Positions 7,421 to 15,025 of a DNA stretch of 64,000 nucleotides are shown piece by piece. Under the pieces are notes generated by a model, which saw nothing but the letters and a program-made list of their open reading frames with translations, was not told the DNA's origin and searched no databases. This stretch comes from Streptomyces sp. GESEQ-4 (GTDB lineage Bacteria > Actinomycetota > Actinomycetes > Streptomycetales > Streptomycetaceae): positions 1 through 64,000 of the forward strand of contig NZ_JAFFSU010000034.1 of the NCBI RefSeq assembly GCF_017948455.1, given 5' to 3'. Every line of letters begins with the position of its first letter. Position 1 is the stretch's first letter. The position numbers and the translations under genes are program-made.

Positions 7421-8653
7421 ATGACCACGATCCGCCGGAACTGGACCAACCGCATTGCACAGATCCGCGCAGCGGTCCGATCCTGCCGCGCCTACGACTC
7501 CGAGACCGGCAACATGGTGCCGGTCGACCCGGCACGGGCGTTCGAGGCCTGGGAGAGCACGCCGCGCGCCCGGCTCACCGAGGACACCCCCGGGCAGAAG
7601 TGGACTGTCCACGTTCACTCCAACCGGTTCTACAAGCTGACCGCCGAGGACCCCGGCGCGACCCAGACGGACGCCGCACCGACCGACGAGGGCCGTGCAG
7701 CCTCCCCCGCCGCGCCTGTCGCGTGCCCCGGCGACCCGCGTCCGGCCGCCGGACCGGCCGGGGCGCCGGACCACGGCACGGCCCTCGCCCGGGCCCTCGC
7801 CCGCCGCAGCCAGACATCCGGCCCCCTGGGGCGCGGCCGCATGCCCTGCCAGCTTCCCGCCAGGGCGGTCGAACTCGTGGGCAAGACCGTCCGCGTGAAG
7901 CTCGCCCAGGGCTACAGCCACGAGCAGATCCGGGACGAGTTCGAGCACCAGCGGGCCGAGGCCGAGGCCGCCGGTGACACCGGGAGGGCGACAGCCCTGG
8001 CAACGATGCTCACGGTGCACGGCGCGATGACGACCGAGGAGACCACCGCCCAGACACCCACCGGCCCCACCCCCGCCAACCACGGCCACAGCTCCCCGGA
8101 TGAGCAGCACCTCACCCGGCAACACCCCAACTCCCCGCGCGACGAGGAGCCGAGCGGCGACGACGTTCTGTCCCGCATCGACTCCGTCCTGCACGACGCG
8201 GCCGTCACCGAGGACCCCACCGTCAGCGACGACGCCATGCGGTCGGCCCCCCTGGCCGACGAGGACGAAATCATCCACACCTACACACGCGCCCAGGCCC
8301 TCGCGGACGGCGTTCTCGTCGCCGCCGACGGCGACTTGGCCCGTGATGCCGGGTTCCGCGTTCCGGTCGCCCTCACCAGCGCCGCGTGGGAGGACTGCGT
8401 GGCCTGGAACGACGGCGACAGCGACCGGCAGGTGCCGCAGGACGAGCGGGGCCGCCTGTGGGACGTCCTGTTCACCACCCGTGCGGCCATCCGGCGCACC
8501 GGCGGAGGCGACGGCCACGTCACCGTCAACCTCCGGCGTGTGCCGCGCGACGGCCGCACCCGGCAGGCCCGCCCGGTCCAACTCGCGTGTGCGATCGGGC
8601 CAGGCGACCACGGCGAGCCCGTGATCACCATCATGCAGCCCGGCGAGGACTGA
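7421..8653 (+). CDS. DUF6573-like protein, 410 aa
   Basis: The C-terminal 130 residues (IHTYTRAQALADGVLVAADGD, then FRVPVALTSAAWEDCVAWND, and the end GEPVITIMQPGED) resemble DUF6573, a domain of unknown function frequent on actinomycete plasmids and phages. The N-terminal 60 residues form a small module (FEAWESTPRARLTEDTPGQK) and the middle (85-250) is low-complexity and probably disordered, with one helical segment near 145-200. The protein is cytosolic by appearance. The ATG at 7421 has CACAGGAGGA upstream and the fifth CGGCAA element. I cannot assign a biochemical role. Confidence 0.6.
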   Translation: MTTIRRNWTNRIAQIRAAVRSCRAYDSETGNMVPVDPARAFEAWESTPRARLTEDTPGQKWTVHVHSNRFYKLTAEDPGATQTDAAPTDEGRAASPAAPVACPGDPRPAAGPAGAPDHGTALARALARRSQTSGPLGRGRMPCQLPARAVELVGKTVRVKLAQGYSHEQIRDEFEHQRAEAEAAGDTGRATALATMLTVHGAMTTEETTAQTPTGPTPANHGHSSPDEQHLTRQHPNSPRDEEPSGDDVLSRIDSVLHDAAVTEDPTVSDDAMRSAPLADEDEIIHTYTRAQALADGVLVAADGDLARDAGFRVPVALTSAAWEDCVAWNDGDSDRQVPQDERGRLWDVLFTTRAAIRRTGGGDGHVTVNLRRVPRDGRTRQARPVQLACAIGPGDHGEPVITIMQPGED

Positions 8654-8664
8654 GCACCCAGCCA

Positions 8665-8689
8665 GCCCGGGGGCGCAACGCCCCCGGGC
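8665..8689 (+). terminator. Perfect 11-bp hairpin after 7421-8653
   Basis: GCCCGGGGGCG (8665-8675) pairs with CGCCCCCGGGC (8679-8689) over a CAA loop. Confidence 0.6.
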
Positions 8690-8721
8690 CCCCGACCCGA
8701 GACCCGAAAGGACAGGCACCC

Positions 8722-9009
8722 ATGACCACCCCCGCAGCGGTCGCGGACCGCGTGGCCGAGATCCTCGGCGGCAGATGGAAGGCCGCCCCCGGCCCCTGGG
8801 AGTCCTACGGCCGCCTGGACGCCCCGGAAGCCGACACGTACACGCTCCATGTCGACGACCACGGTGAACTGTGCCTCCGCGCCAACCTCGATCCCACCGG
8901 CGAGATCGCCTCGTTCCGCGAAGTGCGCACTCCCGAGGGGATCAAGGCCGTCACCGAGGCCATCGCGGAGGCGATCCGCCAGCACCACACCACCGCCGAC
9001 CAGGAGTAA
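8722..9009 (+). CDS. Small hypothetical protein, 95 aa
   Basis: No family recognised. It is a compact acidic protein with an N-terminal helix (AAVADRVAEILGGRW), two strands (DTYTLHVDDHGELCLRANLD) and a C-terminal helix. The ATG at 8722 follows AAAGGACAGG. It lies between the DUF6573-like gene and the ParB-like gene, separated from the former by a perfect hairpin and from the latter by the sixth CGGCAA promoter. Confidence 0.55.
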   Translation: MTTPAAVADRVAEILGGRWKAAPGPWESYGRLDAPEADTYTLHVDDHGELCLRANLDPTGEIASFREVRTPEGIKAVTEAIAEAIRQHHTTADQE

Positions 9010-9041
9010 AAAGTCCTTGGCCCCCAACCTGCGCGAGGGTG

Positions 9042-9086
9042 TATAATTGATTTTTAATAGCAAGCGGCAACTTGCTCGACACCAAC
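9042..9086 (+). promoter_or_regulatory. Promoter plus CGGCAA-loop hairpin, copy 6 (parB-like gene)
   Basis: This copy has a consensus TATAAT (9042-9047), with a poor TTGGCC candidate -35 at 9017-9022 (19 bp away). The hairpin arms are AGCAAG (9059-9064) and CTTGCT (9071-9076) and the loop is CGGCAA (9065-9070). CACCAAC is at 9080-9086 and CGAGGA at 9095-9100. An upstream in-frame TTG at 9072 lies inside the hairpin arm, which is why I place the start codon at 9108. Confidence 0.78.
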
Positions 9087-9107
9087 CGATCGCACGAGGA
9101 GCAATCC

Positions 9108-10661
9108 GTGAGCGACACCGCAACAACACCGATGCAGCGGGTCACGCTGCGACTTGGTCAGATCCGCGTCAACGAGAACAACGTCCGCCAGGACCTCAAC
9201 CTGGACGAGAAGTTCCTCAAGTCCATCGAGGCCAACGGCGTGAAGGTCCCCGTCGTGGTCCTCCCGCTCGGCGAGGACACCTACGAGCTGAAGATGGGCC
9301 ACCGGCGCTACTTCGGCGCCCGGACCACGAAGGACACCGAGGAGGAGCAGGACGCGGTCGAGGTTCCCGCGTACGTGCTCGACCCCTCCCTGAGGGAGGC
9401 CGGTGAGGACTTCATCGACCAACTCATCGAGAACGACGACGCCTACCGCCGGGGCCTGACCGAACTGGAGCAGGCCGACGCCCTGTTCGGCGCGGTCGGC
9501 GCTGGCATGAAGCAGACCAGGGTCGCCCAGCTCACCGGCCGGAGCCGCACCGAGGTCTCCCGCGCGCTCAAGACCTCCAAGACGGTCGGCGAGCGGACCC
9601 GTACGGCGCTCGCCGAAACCGGCGCGTACGACCTCGACCTCGAAGTGCTCGGTGTGCTGGGCGAGTTCGACGACGACGCCGACGCCGTAGACCGGCTGCT
9701 GGAGGCCTACCGCAAGGGCCGCTTCGAGTTCCAGGTGCAGTGGGAGCGCGACGACCGCGCCGAGCAGCAGGCCCGCGCCAAGGTCCGCCCGCAGCTGAAG
9801 GAGGCCGGGGTACGGCTGGCCGAGGACTCCGACACCCTTCCGCCGACCGCCGAGCCGCTCACCGAGCTTGACGGCCCGGACGGCGAGCCCATGAGCGCCG
9901 AGGCCCACGCCGGGTGCCCGGGCCACGTGGCGATCTGGGCCGAGAACCCCAGCGAGCCCGGCGAGGTGGACTACTTCTGCACCGACCCGGACCAGTTCGG
10001 CCACCGGCCGCCCCAAGAGGACGCCCCGGAGGCGGACGGTGAGGGAGACGTGCAGCAGGCCGAGGCGACGGGTGAGGCCAAGTCGTCGGAGCCGTCGCGC
10101 GAGTACGTCAAGGCGGGCAACAAGGCCTACCGCGCCGCCGAGAAGGCCCGGCAGTCGTGGCTGAAGGACCTGATCGGCCGCAAGAGCGCGCCGAAGCCGC
10201 TCGCGGCGTTCATCACCGAGCAGCTCCTGACCTGCCCCAAGCCTGTGGCGCAGTGGTCGGGGGACATGGGCCGCCACAACCTCATCAAGGAGCTGACCGG
10301 CTACAGCACCCTTGCCGATCGCGCCAAGACGGCGACCCCGGCCAAGCTCACCCTGCTCAACTTCGCAGTCCTGGCCGCGACGTTCGAGAAGAGGTTGAGC
10401 GAGGTACGGACCTGGCGCACCGACAGCACCGCCCGCTCCGCCGTCTACGAGCTGCGCGAGATCCGCGCGGACGCCCGCACCTGGCTGACGTTCCTCGCCG
10501 AGCTCGGCTACCCGCTCTCCGGCGTCGAACAGGCCATCGTCGACGACGAGCCCTACGAGGAGCACGAGCCGGACGCGGCCGACGCCGACGGCCAGGCCGA
10601 TGAGGACACCGAGGCCACCCCGGACGGCGCGAGCGCCGAGGACCCCGAGGGCGACTCCTGA
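9108..10661 (+). CDS. ParB/Spo0J-like DNA-binding protein
   Basis: The 517-residue protein has an N-terminal ParB-type domain: VRQDLNLDEKFLKSIEANG (26-44) and ELKMGHRRYFGA (60-71), the equivalent of the GERRxxA nucleotide-contacting motif, with His in place of Glu. A helix-turn-helix follows (MKQTRVAQLTGRSRTEVSRAL, about 134-154). The second half has an acidic linker and a helical region (QSWLKDLIGRKSAPKPLAAF) of unknown role. ParB proteins bind parS-like sites and segregate replicons, or act as regulators. No ParA is adjacent; the ParA-like protein at 50666 belongs to the Tad operon. The GTG at 9108 is preceded by CGAGGAGCAATCC. Confidence 0.72.
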   Translation: MSDTATTPMQRVTLRLGQIRVNENNVRQDLNLDEKFLKSIEANGVKVPVVVLPLGEDTYELKMGHRRYFGARTTKDTEEEQDAVEVPAYVLDPSLREAGEDFIDQLIENDDAYRRGLTELEQADALFGAVGAGMKQTRVAQLTGRSRTEVSRALKTSKTVGERTRTALAETGAYDLDLEVLGVLGEFDDDADAVDRLLEAYRKGRFEFQVQWERDDRAEQQARAKVRPQLKEAGVRLAEDSDTLPPTAEPLTELDGPDGEPMSAEAHAGCPGHVAIWAENPSEPGEVDYFCTDPDQFGHRPPQEDAPEADGEGDVQQAEATGEAKSSEPSREYVKAGNKAYRAAEKARQSWLKDLIGRKSAPKPLAAFITEQLLTCPKPVAQWSGDMGRHNLIKELTGYSTLADRAKTATPAKLTLLNFAVLAATFEKRLSEVRTWRTDSTARSAVYELREIRADARTWLTFLAELGYPLSGVEQAIVDDEPYEEHEPDAADADGQADEDTEATPDGASAEDPEGDS

Positions 10662-10666
10662 CCTGC

Positions 10667-10700
10667 GGCCCGGGCCGGACCACTCGGTCCGGCCCGGGCC
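10667..10700 (+). terminator. Perfect 15-bp hairpin after the ParB-like gene
   Basis: GGCCCGGGCCGGACC (10667-10681) pairs with GGTCCGGCCCGGGCC (10686-10700) around a 4-nt loop, 5 nt after the stop. Confidence 0.65.
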
Positions 10701-10744
10701 CCTCCCCCTTCTCTCTGCGTGCCGCCCGCCCGGAAGGCTTCGCC

Positions 10745-11368
10745 ATGCTCCGCTCCGAACTCCGTCTCACCACCGGCTTGTTCGTCGCCCAGGCCGCCGT
10801 CAGCAACCACACGGGCCTGATCGCCCGGGCCGGGCTCGCCATGCCGGCCGCGCCCTTCGGTTCCGCCGCCTGGCAGGTGCCCGCGCTCGTCGCCTACCTT
10901 CACCGCCTCCATCAGGACGAGGAGGACCCCTCCCCCGAACTCTGGCGCGCACACACCGAACGCCCTACCGGCCCGGTGCCCCGACCGCACCGCCGCTATC
11001 AGGGCAACGGCCTGCACGACCCGGACGCGGTGTGCGTACTCGACATCCAGCTCGGCCCGCGCGACGAAGCCACCGGCTGGCCCGCGGCCGATCTCGCCGT
11101 CATCGAGCAGGAGGAGGGCGCCTGCCCCTTCGGGCGCGTCACCCGCCGCCACGGCGCCGAGGCGATCGCCGCATACGCCGCCGTGGAACTGGCCGCCGAG
11201 CACGCCCGGCTCATGGACGGTGCCCGCCGGCACCAGGACGCCTCCTTCGTGCGCCTCGCCGACCTGGCGCAGCGCGCGGCCGAGTGGGCCGACAAGGTCC
11301 GCGCCGCCGCGCACGCCGACGCCGTCCACGTCCAGGCCGACAAAGCCCGGGCCCGCATCACCCGCTGA
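10745..11368 (+). CDS. Hypothetical protein, 207 aa
   Basis: No family recognised. It starts at an ATG with CGGAAGGC 7 nt upstream. The sequence suggests a helical N-terminal segment, a central part (YQGNGLHDPDAVCVLDIQLGPRD) and a long Ala-rich, probably coiled-coil C-terminal helix (AAEHARLMDGARRHQDASF onward). No signal peptide or membrane segment is visible. It is followed at 37 nt by the next gene on the same strand and is probably co-transcribed with it. Confidence 0.55.
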   Translation: MLRSELRLTTGLFVAQAAVSNHTGLIARAGLAMPAAPFGSAAWQVPALVAYLHRLHQDEEDPSPELWRAHTERPTGPVPRPHRRYQGNGLHDPDAVCVLDIQLGPRDEATGWPAADLAVIEQEEGACPFGRVTRRHGAEAIAAYAAVELAAEHARLMDGARRHQDASFVRLADLAQRAAEWADKVRAAAHADAVHVQADKARARITR

Positions 11369-11405
11369 CCGGCACCACTCACCGCCGCCCGTGGAGGCCT
11401 GCGCC

Positions 11406-12902
11406 ATGTACAAGTTCGAGCCCGTCTCTCCGACCTACGGCATCTCCGAGACCGTCGTCGCACACCGGCTGCGCGGCGGCGAACGTGTCCGCGCCGACCT
11501 GCCCGGCGGCTACCGGCTGACCCTCCGCGCCCGCGAGCGGCACGGGCCGATCCAGGCGGCCCTGGCCGCGCCGTCGCCCACCGGGCCCGCCCGGATCTGC
11601 ACCGCGCGCTTCAGCGCCTTCACCCCACTGCCCGCCGCATCGCGCATCCTCGACGCGGTCACCCGCTACGCCCCGGCCCTGCCCGACGCCCGCGACGCGC
11701 ACCCGCCCCGTGAGGCCGTAGCCCGTCTCCTCACCACCGGCGCCCCGTTCCAGCAGCCCGACGAGCCGGGGCTGTTCGTCCAGTTCGGGCCCGCGCAGGC
11801 CTGGCTGGACGGTCGGCGGCTCAGCGTCACCCTGGGTGCCCCCGGCAACGGGCTGAGTCTCATCCTGGGAGGTCCCTGGGACGCGCCGTCCACCGCGCGC
11901 CTCACCGCCGTCGTTCTGCGTGAGCTGACCGACGCCGAGCATCTCGCCGGCCAGCTCGCCTCGCTGCTGCCGCCGGGGCCGTGGCAGGTCCTGTCCGACC
12001 AGTGGCACCCCGACGCCGCCCTGGTCCTTCCCTCGGCCCCGCGCCGGGACCCTGAAGACCCACTCGGCCGCCGCGTCTCCCGGGCCCTGCGCGAGCTGCG
12101 ACACGAACTGTGCACGGACCGGCCGGACTGGGACGTCCAGGAGTTGATCTCGGTCGAGGGGTCGGCTGTCGCCCTCCGCGTCACTCCGCGCGAGCGCGCC
12201 GTCCCCCGCCTGGTCCGCACAGTGGTGGGCGACGGCCCCCTCGGCCCGGGGGAGTTGGGGAACACCCGCACGACGTTCCTGCCCACCGACCTCCCGGCGT
12301 TTCCCTGCCTGGACCCGGCCCTGATCCCGCGCCCCGTCACGGCGCCCCTGGACCTCTACGTCGCACCCGAGCCCGAGCGGGACATCTACGGCGTGAAGCT
12401 GGACCTCGGCGGCTGGCGGTACGTCCTGGACGCCCAGCCCGTCGTGTACGGGCCCGGTTGGTACCCGTTCCACCAGCAAGTGACGCGGAGGGAGAAGGAC
12501 CCCGCATACCCGCTCAACGACCGCGAAGTGCCCACCGGGCGCACGGTACCCACCTCCGTGCGGATCTCCCCCGACGTCGCGAACCGCGCCTGGCGCAACG
12601 AGTACGTACAGCTCACCCCCGTCGACCACCGCGTCGAAGCGCGCCTCGAGCTGTTCGCCGGGCGGGAACAGGGATGCCCCCTCGTGCGCACCGTGACGCT
12701 GCAGATCGACCTGAGGGCGATGCGGGTGACGCTCCCCGACCAGATCCCCGCAGGCCCGCTGCGCCACCAGGCCGCCGTCAAGGGCGAGCGGATCCTCAGC
12801 CTTCTGATGGCCTCGCTGCAGGAACGCGACCAGGGGGCTAGCGAGCCGCGCTCAGTCCTCGGGCCCTGGAGCCGCGGCGACCCTCCCGGCACGGACACCT
12901 GA
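11406..12902 (+). CDS. Hypothetical protein, 498 aa
   Basis: No family recognised. The ATG at 11406 follows GTGGAGGCCTGCGCC. The protein appears soluble and mixed alpha/beta, with a C-terminal domain (YGVKLDLGGWRYVLDAQP near 330, then VTLQIDLRAMRVTLPDQIP near 440). No catalytic motif stands out. It is the last gene before the base-modification genes and is closed by a long GC-rich hairpin. Its length and position suggest an element-specific accessory function, which I cannot specify. Confidence 0.55.
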   Translation: MYKFEPVSPTYGISETVVAHRLRGGERVRADLPGGYRLTLRARERHGPIQAALAAPSPTGPARICTARFSAFTPLPAASRILDAVTRYAPALPDARDAHPPREAVARLLTTGAPFQQPDEPGLFVQFGPAQAWLDGRRLSVTLGAPGNGLSLILGGPWDAPSTARLTAVVLRELTDAEHLAGQLASLLPPGPWQVLSDQWHPDAALVLPSAPRRDPEDPLGRRVSRALRELRHELCTDRPDWDVQELISVEGSAVALRVTPRERAVPRLVRTVVGDGPLGPGELGNTRTTFLPTDLPAFPCLDPALIPRPVTAPLDLYVAPEPERDIYGVKLDLGGWRYVLDAQPVVYGPGWYPFHQQVTRREKDPAYPLNDREVPTGRTVPTSVRISPDVANRAWRNEYVQLTPVDHRVEARLELFAGREQGCPLVRTVTLQIDLRAMRVTLPDQIPAGPLRHQAAVKGERILSLLMASLQERDQGASEPRSVLGPWSRGDPPGTDT

Positions 12903-12910
12903 CGCCGTAG

Positions 12911-12944
12911 GGCGGGGTGCGAGCCGCACCGGGCTCGCCCCGCC
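12911..12944 (+). terminator. GC-rich hairpin after 11406-12902
   Basis: GGCGGGG (12911-12917) pairs with CCCCGCC (12938-12944), and inner arms CGAGCC (12920-12925) and GGCTCG (12932-12937) continue the stem after a 2-nt bulge. Confidence 0.55.
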
Positions 12945-12976
12945 ACCACGGCGGCACTCAGCTCTTTCGCACCACC

Positions 12977-13020
12977 GCCGGTCCAGGGGCGGCAACCCCG
13001 GGACCGGCCCCCTCACCAAC
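12977..13020 (+). promoter_or_regulatory. CGGCAA-loop hairpin, copy 7 (DpdA-like gene)
   Basis: The stem is long: GCCGGTCC (12977-12984) with GGACCGGC (13001-13008) and GGGG (12986-12989) with CCCC (12996-12999), separated by one A/G mismatch, around loop CGGCAA (12990-12995). CACCAAC is at 13014-13020. The GTG at 13043 is 35 nt past the hairpin. No TATTAT promoter is visible, so it may act inside a longer transcript. Confidence 0.72.
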
Positions 13021-13042
13021 TCACCGACCTCGAGGAACGCCC

Positions 13043-14041
13043 GTGAACGCCGTACTCACCGCCCCAGCCCGCCGGATGCCGACGCCGCAGGTAGACGCCT
13101 TGTATCCCGAGACGTGCACCTGCACGCCCGCTGTCCGCTACGCCTGCGGCCACTGCTACCACGATCAGTGCCTGGACTGCGGGTTCTGCACGATCGGCAG
13201 CTGTGTCTGTCGCTGCGAGTACGGCCTCGGATTCCACCCGGGCGACTCGCCGGCCGAGGGCCCGATGTTCTGGCTCGGCGGACATCACGCCAAGGCGCTG
13301 TCCACCTGGGGCGTGCCGATGTGCGTCTCGCGCTCCGCACTGACCGGCCGCGCGACGCTGCCGCGCGCCGCCGAGGACTGGATCTACGACTCGGGCGCCT
13401 TCTCCGAACTCGACAACCACGGCGGCTGGACGATCGGCCCGCACGCCTACGTCCGCGAGCTGCGCCAGTTCCGACACGGGATCGGCCGGCTCGTCTGGGC
13501 CGGTCCGCAGGACTGGATGTGCGAGCCCGACATGGTCGCCAGGACGGGGCTGTCCGTGCGCGAGCACATCGACCGCACGGTGGGCAACTTCGTCGACCTG
13601 ATGGCCGAGGACCCCGGCGTCGACATCATCCCCACCGTCCAGGGCTGGCTCCCGGCCGACTACGAAGCCTGCCTGGACCTGTACGCCAAGCGCGGCGTGC
13701 AGCTGGCGGACTATCCGCTGGTCGGGGTCGGCTCCGTCTGCCGCCGCAAGTCGGTCAAGGACGTCGAGGCCGTGCTCGCCACCGTGGCCGCCGCCGGACT
13801 GCGCCTGCACGGCTTCGGTCTGAAGACCCAGGCCCTTCAGACGTGCGCCGAGTACCTGGCCTCCGCCGACTCCCTCGCCTGGTCGCGCGATGCCCGCTGG
13901 AACGACCCGCTGCCCCAGTGCGAGGGCAAGCACAAAAACTGCTCCAACTGCGTGCATTGGGCGATGCGTTGGCGCGAGCGCGTCCTGGACGTGCTGCACG
14001 CCCCCCGGCAGCTGATGCTCCCCGCCACGAACACGACCTGA
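13043..14041 (+). CDS. DpdA-like deazapurine DNA-modification / TGT-related protein
   Basis: The 332-residue protein resembles tRNA-guanine transglycosylase relatives of the DpdA type, which swap guanine in DNA for a 7-deazaguanine. Seen motifs are YDSGAFSEL (115-123, the Asp-bearing active-site block), APQDWMCEPDM-like sequence near 155, VQGW near 197 and GVGSVCRR near 229. The N-terminus has ten Cys between residues 25 and 58 and the C-terminus has CEGKHKNCSNC, both probable metal sites. No preQ0 synthesis genes are in the window, so the base would have to come from the host. The start is a GTG with CTCGAGGAA upstream. The family call is fairly secure; the in vivo product is inferred. Confidence 0.7.
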   Translation: MNAVLTAPARRMPTPQVDALYPETCTCTPAVRYACGHCYHDQCLDCGFCTIGSCVCRCEYGLGFHPGDSPAEGPMFWLGGHHAKALSTWGVPMCVSRSALTGRATLPRAAEDWIYDSGAFSELDNHGGWTIGPHAYVRELRQFRHGIGRLVWAGPQDWMCEPDMVARTGLSVREHIDRTVGNFVDLMAEDPGVDIIPTVQGWLPADYEACLDLYAKRGVQLADYPLVGVGSVCRRKSVKDVEAVLATVAAAGLRLHGFGLKTQALQTCAEYLASADSLAWSRDARWNDPLPQCEGKHKNCSNCVHWAMRWRERVLDVLHAPRQLMLPATNTT

Positions 14042-14051
14042 CCATCCCCGA

Positions 14052-14070
14052 GCAGCACCCCGCGTGCTGC
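14052..14070 (+). terminator. Short hairpin after the DpdA-like gene
   Basis: GCAGCAC (14052-14058) pairs with GTGCTGC (14064-14070) around a 5-nt loop, 10 nt past the stop and directly before CGGCAA copy 8. Confidence 0.45.
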
Positions 14071-14077
14071 CTGGCCC

Positions 14078-14120
14078 GCCGGTCCGGGGCGGCAACCCCG
14101 GACCGGCCTCGCTCACCAAC
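14078..14120 (+). promoter_or_regulatory. CGGCAA-loop hairpin, copy 8 (Mom-like gene)
   Basis: This is the longest perfect copy: GCCGGTCCGGGG (14078-14089) pairs over 12 bp with CCCCGGACCGGC (14096-14107) around CGGCAA (14090-14095). CACCAAC lies at 14114-14120 and GAGAGGA at 14133-14139. Compared with copy 7, the mismatch is replaced by a C-G pair. Confidence 0.75.
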
Positions 14121-14146
14121 CCACACCGCCCCGAGAGGAACACCCT

Positions 14147-15025
14147 GTGATGTCTGCATACGCGCAGCAGCCGCTCGATTTCGGCGCTGTCTGCCAGCGG
14201 TGGAGGGACCGCCGGCACAGTTGGAGGCCAACTAGTGAAGGCGGCTTCGACCCGGCCCGCTACCGCGTCCGCGAGATGCCGAACGATCTGGTCCACGCGG
14301 CGAAGGCCTTCGTCCTCGCCCACCACTACAGCGGCTCGTGGCCCGCCGTCCGCTTCGCCTACGGCCTCATCGACACTGCCGCGCCCCCGGCAGTCAGCCT
14401 GGTGGGCGTGCTCGCCCTGGGCATCCCGACTCAAGCCGCCGTACTCACCGGGGTGTTCGGACGGCTCACCCCGTACGAGGAGTCCCTTGAGCTCAACCGG
14501 CTGGTGCTGCTCGACGAGGTCCCGTCAAACGCGGAGACCTGGTTCCAGGCCCGCGTCTTCCGGCTGGCTGCCGCACGGGGCATCCGCGGAATCGTCGCGC
14601 ACAGCGACCCCGAACCCAGGACCCGCCTCACCGCCCAGGGCACGGAGGTGATCTTCCCTGGGCACTACGGGACGATTTACCAGGCCAAGGGGATGGAGTA
14701 TCTGGGCCGGACCCGGCCGCGCCGTCTGACCGTGCTGCCCGACGGTTCGGTCCTCCACGACCGGGCCATGTCCAAGATCCGTAACGGCGAGCGTGGCCGA
14801 GGCGGGGTCGAGCGGCGCCTGATCGCCCTCGGAGCCCGGTCCCGCGAGGCCGGCGAGCCGGGCCGGGCGTGGCTTGAGGAGGCCCTGCAGACCGTCGGGG
14901 CGAAAGTCGTTTCCCACGGGGGCAATCACCGCTACGCGGCCTGGATCGGGCCGCGTTCCGGTCGCCGGCTCACCGCCACCTCCTACCCGTACCCGAAGGC
15001 GGACCAAGGGGGTGGGTTCGCATGA
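14147..15025 (+). CDS. Mom-like DNA-modification protein (acyltransferase-type fold)
   Basis: The sequence matches my memory of Mom-family proteins: FVLAHHYSGSWPAVRFAYGL near residue 62, ELNRLVLLDEVPSNAETWF near 113, then RGIRGIVAHSDPEPRTR, PGHYGTIYQAKGMEYLGRT and LPDGSVLHDRAMSKIR. Phage Mu Mom carries out N6-adenine carbamoylmethylation of DNA through a GNAT-like fold; the substrate here is unknown. The length (292 aa) exceeds Mu Mom because of a C-terminal extension (GGNHRYAAWIGP). GTG at 14147 or ATG at 14150 may start translation; the GTG is 7 nt from GAGAGGA. The gene overlaps the next one by 4 bp, so the two are co-translated. Confidence 0.62.
   Translation: MMSAYAQQPLDFGAVCQRWRDRRHSWRPTSEGGFDPARYRVREMPNDLVHAAKAFVLAHHYSGSWPAVRFAYGLIDTAAPPAVSLVGVLALGIPTQAAVLTGVFGRLTPYEESLELNRLVLLDEVPSNAETWFQARVFRLAAARGIRGIVAHSDPEPRTRLTAQGTEVIFPGHYGTIYQAKGMEYLGRTRPRRLTVLPDGSVLHDRAMSKIRNGERGRGGVERRLIALGARSREAGEPGRAWLEEALQTVGAKVVSHGGNHRYAAWIGPRSGRRLTATSYPYPKADQGGGFA

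Noticed and set aside
9054..10565. Long antisense frame opposite the ParB-like gene
   Set aside because: Composition-driven shadow; the plus-strand product has clear ParB and HTH motifs.
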